Below are positions 5,506-9,907 of a DNA stretch of 9,907 bases, in pieces. This DNA is from JALOLG01 sp035557475. Lineage in GTDB: Bacteria > Actinomycetota > Acidimicrobiia > Acidimicrobiales > Ilumatobacteraceae. Location of the stretch: positions 1-9,907 of the forward strand of contig DATMDV010000060.1 in assembly GCA_035557475.1 (NCBI GenBank). The letters run 5' to 3'. Position numbers and translations under genes: made by a program. A model generated the notes under the pieces. The model searched no databases and had not been told where the DNA came from. It saw nothing but the letters and a program-made list of their open reading frames with translations. The first letter of the stretch is position 1. Each line of letters begins with the position of its first letter.

Positions 5506-6537
5506 ATGGATGACTGGATCCTGCACGTCGACCTCGATCAGTTCCTCGCCGCGGTCGAGATCTTGCGGCGCCCAGAGCTGGCCGGTCGCCCGGTCGTGGT
5601 GGGCGGGGACGGGAACCCGGACCGACCTCGACAGGTGGTGGCGACGGCCTCCTACGAAGCGCGTGCCTTCGGGGTGCGGTCGGGGATGCCATTGGGCCTC
5701 GCCGCCCGCAAGTGCCCGGGCGCGGTGTTCCTGCCATCGGACCGTCCGGCATACGACGCCGCGTCGTCCCGGGTGATGGCGACGCTGCGGTCGTTCCCGG
5801 TGACCGTGGAGGTCTGGGGCTGGGACGAAGCGGTCGTGGGAGTCCGCACCGACGACCCCGAGGCGTTCGCCCATGAGTTGAAGGCGCGGGTGCTCGCCGA
5901 GACCGGGCTGACGTGCGCCGTTGGAATCGGCGAGACGAAGCTGCAGGCGAAGACGGCGACCGGGTTCGCCAAGCCGGGCGGCGTGGCCCGCCTGACCCGA
6001 CGGACGTGGATCGAGACGATGGGCGATCGGCCTGTCACCGCCCTGTCGGGGATCGGCACGCGCATCGCGAGCCGGCTCGCGGACAGGGGCATCCACACCG
6101 TCGTGGAGTTGGCCAGGTCGGACCACCGCGCGCTGGCGCAGCAGTTCGGCCCGACGATCGGTCCGTACCTCAAGATGCTCGGTCTCGGTGGTGACGATTC
6201 ACCTGTCGTCGACGAACCGTACGTGCCGCGGGGGCGCAGCCGGGAGGTGACGTTCGAGCACGACCTCACGATCCGGTCGGAGATCGACGAACACGTCGCT
6301 CGTCTGGCTGCCGAGGTGACCGAGTCGGTGACCGCCGAAGGGCGGCGCGTGACCCACGTGGCGGTCAAGGTCCGCACGGCGACGTTCTTCACGCGCACCA
6401 AGATCCACAAGCTCCCACAGCCGACCACCGATTCGGAGGAGGTGGCACGAGCCGCGCTCGTCGTGCTCGACCGATTCGAGCTCACCCGACCCGTGCGTCT
6501 ACTCGGCGTTCGCGTGGTGCTCGAACTCCCGGCATGA
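5506..6537 (+). CDS. dinB: Y-family DNA polymerase IV, DinB2-like with leucine steric gate
   Basis: A translesion DNA polymerase of 343 residues. Catalytic residues are visible: D9 in HVDLDQFLAAVE, and D107-E108 in VEVWGWDEA (equivalent to the SxDE motif). The fingers carry SYEARAFGVRSGMP (49-62), the palm GIGETKLQAKTATGFAKP (140-157), a helix-hairpin-helix lies at about 177-204 (ALSGIGTRIASRL), and the little finger starts near GRSREVTF (243). The position of the aromatic steric gate (second F of DxDxFF in E. coli DinB) is Leu14. The same change and the DLDQFL context are known from Mycobacterium smegmatis DinB2, which incorporates ribonucleotides readily. The C-terminus (VVLELPA) lacks a QxxLxLF-type clamp-binding motif, also as in that group. 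The upstream sequence has little Shine-Dalgarno character, and I found no LexA box (GAAC-N4-GTTC) in 5384-5505, so SOS control is not evident. The next gene follows at once on the same strand. Confidence 0.93.
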   Translation: MDDWILHVDLDQFLAAVEILRRPELAGRPVVVGGDGNPDRPRQVVATASYEARAFGVRSGMPLGLAARKCPGAVFLPSDRPAYDAASSRVMATLRSFPVTVEVWGWDEAVVGVRTDDPEAFAHELKARVLAETGLTCAVGIGETKLQAKTATGFAKPGGVARLTRRTWIETMGDRPVTALSGIGTRIASRLADRGIHTVVELARSDHRALAQQFGPTIGPYLKMLGLGGDDSPVVDEPYVPRGRSREVTFEHDLTIRSEIDEHVARLAAEVTESVTAEGRRVTHVAVKVRTATFFTRTKIHKLPQPTTDSEEVARAALVVLDRFELTRPVRLLGVRVVLELPA

Positions 6538-6588
6538 GTGCCCGGCGTCCTGTTTTGGCGCGTCCGAGGCCGGGTAGGCCCGCGCCGC

Positions 6589-7659
6589 ATGCCGAGCACC
6601 ACCTTCAACGACGGCAACGACGGCAACGGCGGCTCCACGACGTTGCCGAAAGGCGAGCAGCGACGGGGCCGCGACGCCGATCAGCCGACCGAGATCCCGC
6701 CGGCCGGGTGGAAGGACGTTCTGGCGCGCGTGCGAGTCGAAGCGAAGGACGACGGCGTCACGTTGATGTCGGCGGGCGTCGCGTTCTACGCGCTCATGGC
6801 GCTCGTTCCCGGGTTGGTGGCACTCATCTCGATCTATGGACTGCTCGCCGAGCCCAGCGACGTCCAGGAGCAAGTCACGTCGACGTTGTCCGCGGCTCCG
6901 GTCGAGGTGCGCGAGTTGGTGACAGCCCAACTCGAGGCGATCGTCTCGTCGGCCGGTGGTGACGCCGTCGTCGGCGCGATCATCGGACTCGTGCTGGCCC
7001 TGTGGTCAGCTTCGAGCGGCGTCGGCCATCTCGTCGAGGCCATCAACCGGACCTACGACGAGAAGGAGACGCGCGGCTTTCTCCGGCTCAAGGCCATCTC
7101 GCTGATACTCACGGTCGGGTCGGTGCTCTTCATCGTCGTCGCGTTCGCGATCGTGGCGTTGCTGCCGGCGCTGCTCGCCAAGACCGGTCTCGGCGCGAGC
7201 GGGCGGATCGCGGTCGGGCTCCTGCGATGGGTGCTGCTGCTCGGTGGGATGACACTTGGACTGGCGGTGCTCTACCGATACGGGCCCGACCGTGACGAGG
7301 CGCGATGGAAATGGGTGTCACCGGGGGCGGTCGTGGCAGCCGTGATGTGGGTCCTCGGATCGGTGATCTTCTCCATCTACACCGCCAACTTCGCGAGCTA
7401 CAACGAGACCTACGGTTCGCTCGGAGCCGTCGTCGTGTTGCTGCTGTGGCTGTTCCTCACCGCGCTCGCGGTGATCATCGGCGCCGAGATCAATTGCGAG
7501 CTCGAACGGCAGACGGCGAGGGACAGCACCGTGGGACCTGATCGACCGATGGGTCTTCGAAACGCGACCGCCGCCGACACGCTCGGCGAGACCGCCGCCG
7601 AAGTGAAGCAGGAGGAGCACCGCGTCCGTGACGCCAAGCGATCGGACGGCATGACGTAG
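6589..7659 (+). CDS. YihY/BrkB-family inner membrane protein
   Basis: An integral membrane protein with the family's fingerprint: residues 61-86 (MSAGVAFYALMALVPGLVAL) form the first helix, and further helices lie at about 126-143, 170-193, 207-228, 245-265 and 279-299. Other family signatures are the ING-like AINRTYDEKETRGFLRLKA (151-169), W-K-W-V-S-PG before helix 5, and YNETYGSLGAVVVLLLWLF leading into helix 6, which ends IIGAEINCELER. The cytoplasmic N-terminus is Gly/Asn-rich and the C-terminal 45 residues are charged. The family was once mislabelled ribonuclease BN, and its transport or structural role is not established. ATG 6589 has GGGTAGG ten bases upstream; the frame also opens at GTG 6538, directly after the dinB stop (TGA-GTG), which would add 17 basic residues. 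Either way it is probably co-transcribed with dinB. It converges on the lipoprotein gene. Confidence 0.88.
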   Translation: MPSTTFNDGNDGNGGSTTLPKGEQRRGRDADQPTEIPPAGWKDVLARVRVEAKDDGVTLMSAGVAFYALMALVPGLVALISIYGLLAEPSDVQEQVTSTLSAAPVEVRELVTAQLEAIVSSAGGDAVVGAIIGLVLALWSASSGVGHLVEAINRTYDEKETRGFLRLKAISLILTVGSVLFIVVAFAIVALLPALLAKTGLGASGRIAVGLLRWVLLLGGMTLGLAVLYRYGPDRDEARWKWVSPGAVVAAVMWVLGSVIFSIYTANFASYNETYGSLGAVVVLLLWLFLTALAVIIGAEINCELERQTARDSTVGPDRPMGLRNATAADTLGETAAEVKQEEHRVRDAKRSDGMT

Positions 7660-7674
7660 CGCGGTGTGTCTCGC

Positions 7675-7702
7675 GCGCCGGCGCACGGGACGTCGCGCGA
7701 CG
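7675..7702. terminator. Possible hairpin terminator between convergent genes
   Basis: In the 51-bp gap between the convergent YihY and lipoprotein genes there are two perfect palindromes: GCGCCGGCGC at 7675-7684 and CGTCGCGCGACG at 7691-7702. They could form stable hairpins on both strands, but neither is followed by a T-run. The convergent position is the main argument. Confidence 0.25.
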
Positions 7703-7710
7703 GAACCGCG

Positions 7711-8424
7711 TCAGGCACGCCAAGGATGGCGGCCGGCTTCACAGAACGCGTCGTCGAGGGGGTTGGTCTGCGCAGCCTCCCAGTCGGCGAGCGCTCCCCG
7801 GTACGTCAGCACGATCCGCCAGTCATCTACGAACAACCACTCGAAGCTGCCGAGCGACCGCGTCGCCGGTTCGCCGCCCTCGCGCAACGCTGCCGTCCAC
7901 GCGAGGTGGTAGGTGCGGCGGCCCGGCACGTCCGGCCCGCATGTCCCCACACCGACGACACGAACCGCACCGTCGCCGTGCTCGTCGGAGAAGGACGGAT
8001 CGACACTTGCGGTGATCGCCTCGAGCTCCTCGGCGAACGCGTCGCGAGCGACGAGCTCGACGAGAAGGTCCGGGCCACTGAGCCCGTACCCGTTGAGCAC
8101 TTCCTGCGACTCGCACCCCGGGAAGTACTCGCGCGAGACATCGACGCAGTTGATCGTGTCCGAACGGCTCAGTTCCACGAGCTGATCGGCGTTCCCTGCG
8201 GCGAGTGCGGTCGCGGCCTCCGCCGCCACTACGCAGAACACCTCGTCACGGACCGAGCAGCCCGCCGGTTCGAAGGCGACGCTCGGCGCCACCGTGGTCG
8301 TTGTCGCCGGGGTCGACGCCGTTCGCGCGGTCGAAGCCGTTCGCGCGGTCGCATCGGATTCGTCTGCGTCGGATGAGCACGCTGCCGACGCCAGCAGCAA
8401 CGCGACGACGACCGTGCTACGCAT
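7711..8424 (-). CDS. Small secreted lipoprotein, unknown function
   Basis: A 237-residue protein starting at ATG 8424 with a short type II signal peptide: Arg2, hydrophobic TVVVALLLASAA, then Cys16, which would be lipidated. Residues 17-50 are a Ser/Thr/Ala-rich tether including a doubled TARTAS (26-37). The mature domain (about 51-237) has six cysteines (56, 64, 93, 104, 162, 228), an even number that suits disulfides outside the membrane. The segment EAATALAAGNADQLVELS and the late strand WLFVDDWRIVLTY recall NTF2-like folds, but I cannot assign a family. The lipobox has Ser at -3, less usual than Leu or Val. The frame stays open upstream to 9003, but that part is the antisense of the PhoD gene and is not coding. 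Role unknown; it is divergent from the phosphatase gene. Confidence 0.75.
   Translation of the reverse strand: MRSTVVVALLLASAACSSDADESDATARTASTARTASTPATTTTVAPSVAFEPAGCSVRDEVFCVVAAEAATALAAGNADQLVELSRSDTINCVDVSREYFPGCESQEVLNGYGLSGPDLLVELVARDAFAEELEAITASVDPSFSDEHGDGAVRVVGVGTCGPDVPGRRTYHLAWTAALREGGEPATRSLGSFEWLFVDDWRIVLTYRGALADWEAAQTNPLDDAFCEAGRHPWRA
8311..8346. repeat. Two-copy 18-bp tandem repeat in the lipoprotein linker
   Basis: GGTCGACGCCGTTCGCGC at 8311-8328 is followed directly by GGTCGAAGCCGTTCGCGC at 8329-8346, with one mismatch, and a partial third copy (GGTCGC) begins at 8347. Read on the minus strand it encodes TARTAS twice in the lipoprotein's tether. It is in frame, so copy-number changes would only lengthen or shorten the linker. 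Confidence 0.7.
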
Positions 8425-8574
8425 CGGACCATGATGCCCGAGATGGTCGAGCGGAGCGGTCCGTGACCTACTCTCCACATCCCGACGTTGAGTTGAGGAC
8501 GGCCGGCGCATCATCGTGAGAGAAACCCAACTGACCCAGGCCGGCACGGCGAAACCCCCCGGCGGGGTGGTCTC
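8425..8574. other. Divergent intergenic region between lipoprotein and phosphatase genes
   Basis: These 150 bp must hold the promoters of both divergent genes. I see no -35/-10 pair good enough to name. At 8554-8568 ACCCC-CCGGC-GGGGT can form a 5-bp G-C-rich stem that covers part of the GGGGTGG (8564-8570) serving as ribosome binding site for the phosphatase ATG at 8575; this could reduce translation initiation but may be a chance effect of base composition. Confidence 0.35.
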
Positions 8575-9907
8575 ATGGCGGACCTGATCCTCGGACCGAT
8601 GCTGCGCGACGTCGGGCCGACGTGGGCGACGATCTGGGTCGAGACCGACGCGCCGTGCACCGTGGAAGTGCTCGGTCACCGCGCGGGCACGTTCACCGTG
8701 GCCGGTCACCACTACGCGCTCGTGATCGTCGAAGGGCTCACCGCCGGTTCGTGCATCGAGTACGAGGTCCACGTCGACGGCGAGCGGCGGTGGCCGTTGG
8801 TCGACAGCGAGTTCCCGCCGAGCGTGATCCGCACCGTCGACTCGGGCCACGTGCGGGTGCTGTTCGGCTCGTGCCGCACGGCTGCCCCGCACGAGCCGCC
8901 GTGGACTCTCGAGATGGCGATCGATCCGACCGGTCGCGGGGTCGACGCGCTCCGCGCCCATGCCCTGCGCATGCTCGGTCAGACGGTCGACGAGTGGCCG
9001 CACCTCGCCGTCATGCTCGGCGATCAGATCTACGCCGACGATTCGTCACCAACCACTCACGCGCGGATCAAGGAGCGGCGTGACCGTGAACCGATCGAGG
9101 GCTTGCCACCCGAGCTCGTCGGCGGGTTCGAGGAGTTCTGCTGGCTGTACCACGAGTCGTGGTCGCCCGATGTCGAGCGCTGGTTCTTCTCGGTGGTGCC
9201 GACGGCGATGATCTTCGACGACCACGACATGATCGACGACTGGAACATCTCGAACTCGTGGGTGCGCGAGATCCGGCAGGAACCGTGGTGGGACGACCAT
9301 GTCATCGGCGGTCTCGCCTCCTACTGGATCTACCAACATCTCGGCAACTTGAGCCCCGCCGAGATCCGTGCCGAAGGCATGCTGGCCAAGCTCGGCGAGC
9401 TCGACGACGGCGCCGAGTACCTGCGCGAGTGGGCACGGGCGTCGGAGGAGTTCACGCCGGTGCCGGGCGGCTACCGGTTCTCGTTCGCACGCCGGCTGGG
9501 AGACGTCACGCTCGTCGTGATCGACGCTCGCAACGGCCGGGTGCTCACGCCCGGGAACCGCTCGATGGTCGACGACGACGAGTGGGCATGGATCGTCGAG
9601 CAATGCGCGAGCGACACCCGACACCTCCTCATCGGCTCGTCACTGCCGGCGTTCGTCCCGGGTGGAATCCATGACCTTCAACGATGGAACGAGCGGGTGT
9701 GCGACGGCGCGTGGGGCCGGCTGGGGATCCGACTCGGTGAACGGGTCCGGCGCGCGCTCGATCTGGAGGACTGGCCCGCGTTCGGACGATCGTTCGACGC
9801 GCTCGTGGCGCTGCTGGCGGAGCTCGGCAGCGCCGACCGTCCATCCGCACCCGCGACGATCTCGGTCCTGTCAGGCGACATCCACTTCAGCTACCACTCG
9901 GTCCTCC
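8575..9907 (+). CDS. PhoD-like metallophosphatase, 3' end cut by the window
   Basis: A phosphatase/phosphodiesterase of the alkaline phosphatase D-like family, 444 residues visible with no stop before the edge. Residues 1-90 form a beta-sandwich-like N-terminal domain (starting MADLILGPMLRDVGPTWATI) as in other PhoD-like proteins. The metallophosphatase domain follows: LFGSCRTA (near 100), MLGDQIYADD with D150, Y153 and D155, IFDDHDMIDDW with D215, D216, H217 and D218, and LSGDIHFSYHS with D435 and H437. These are the family's metal-site motifs. There is no Tat or Sec signal peptide, so unlike classical secreted PhoD it should act in the cytoplasm; substrate unknown. ATG 8575 has GGGGTGG four bases upstream and starts exactly where the N-terminal domain begins. 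The last visible motif is close to the active-site end of the fold, so only part of the C-terminus is missing. Confidence 0.9.
   Translation, partial: MADLILGPMLRDVGPTWATIWVETDAPCTVEVLGHRAGTFTVAGHHYALVIVEGLTAGSCIEYEVHVDGERRWPLVDSEFPPSVIRTVDSGHVRVLFGSCRTAAPHEPPWTLEMAIDPTGRGVDALRAHALRMLGQTVDEWPHLAVMLGDQIYADDSSPTTHARIKERRDREPIEGLPPELVGGFEEFCWLYHESWSPDVERWFFSVVPTAMIFDDHDMIDDWNISNSWVREIRQEPWWDDHVIGGLASYWIYQHLGNLSPAEIRAEGMLAKLGELDDGAEYLREWARASEEFTPVPGGYRFSFARRLGDVTLVVIDARNGRVLTPGNRSMVDDDEWAWIVEQCASDTRHLLIGSSLPAFVPGGIHDLQRWNERVCDGAWGRLGIRLGERVRRALDLEDWPAFGRSFDALVALLAELGSADRPSAPATISVLSGDIHFSYHSVL

Noticed and set aside
5384..6126. Minus-strand open frame opposite dinB
   Set aside because: Arg/Pro/Gly-rich translation without domains, antisense to the clearly conserved polymerase.
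8425..9003. Minus-strand open frame extending the lipoprotein to 430 residues
   Set aside because: It is antisense to the well-supported PhoD-like gene, and the lipoprotein's signal peptide starts at ATG 8424.
1..9907. Scan for tRNA/rRNA genes, CRISPR arrays, transposases, integrases and att-like long repeats
   Set aside because: None seen; the only clear tandem repeat is the two-copy 18-bp unit in the lipoprotein gene.

Overview
The window is GC-rich (roughly two-thirds G+C or more by eye), densely packed with genes on both strands, and uses GTG as well as ATG starts. Codon use and gene families (a DinB of the DVDQFL-type Y-family branch, a YihY/BrkB membrane protein, a PhoD-like phosphatase without signal peptide, a small threonine-rich lipoprotein) fit an actinobacterium. 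An Ilumatobacter-like member of the Acidimicrobiia is my best guess, but that is inference; there is no rRNA or other marker to fix taxonomy. I saw no tRNA, rRNA, CRISPR array, insertion sequence or integrase.

Layout. (1) 1-30: possible first codons of a minus-strand gene leaving the left edge, then a ~210 bp divergent intergenic region with small inverted and direct repeats. (2) 240-3549, plus strand: a compact three-gene unit made of a cysteine-free tyrosinase/catechol oxidase-type dicopper enzyme, a HEAT-repeat protein, and a protein that starts with a helical HEAT-like region and ends in a SCO1/SenC thioredoxin-like copper-binding domain. The last two overlap by ATGA. This reads as a copper oxidase with its own copper-delivery or maturation partner. 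(3) 3504-3719, minus strand: the C-terminal part of an Hcp-family (type VI secretion tube, DUF796) protein with no N-terminal half, lower in GC than its surroundings and antisense to the 3' end of the SCO gene; I call it a gene remnant. (4) 3760-5383, minus strand: an alpha/beta hydrolase followed 7 bp later by a DJ-1/PfpI-family protein whose nucleophile Cys is Ser. (5) 5506-7659, plus strand: a DinB2-like Y-family polymerase with Leu at the steric-gate position, then a YihY/BrkB-family six-helix membrane protein. (6) 7711-8424, minus strand: a small putative lipoprotein. (7) 8575 to the right edge, plus strand: a PhoD-like metallophosphatase, cut by the window end.

The most interesting parts are the tyrosinase/HEAT/HEAT-SCO cassette, in which no gene shows a signal peptide so that the copper chemistry would be cytoplasmic, the Hcp remnant, and the leucine-gated DinB, which by analogy with mycobacterial DinB2 should accept ribonucleotides.
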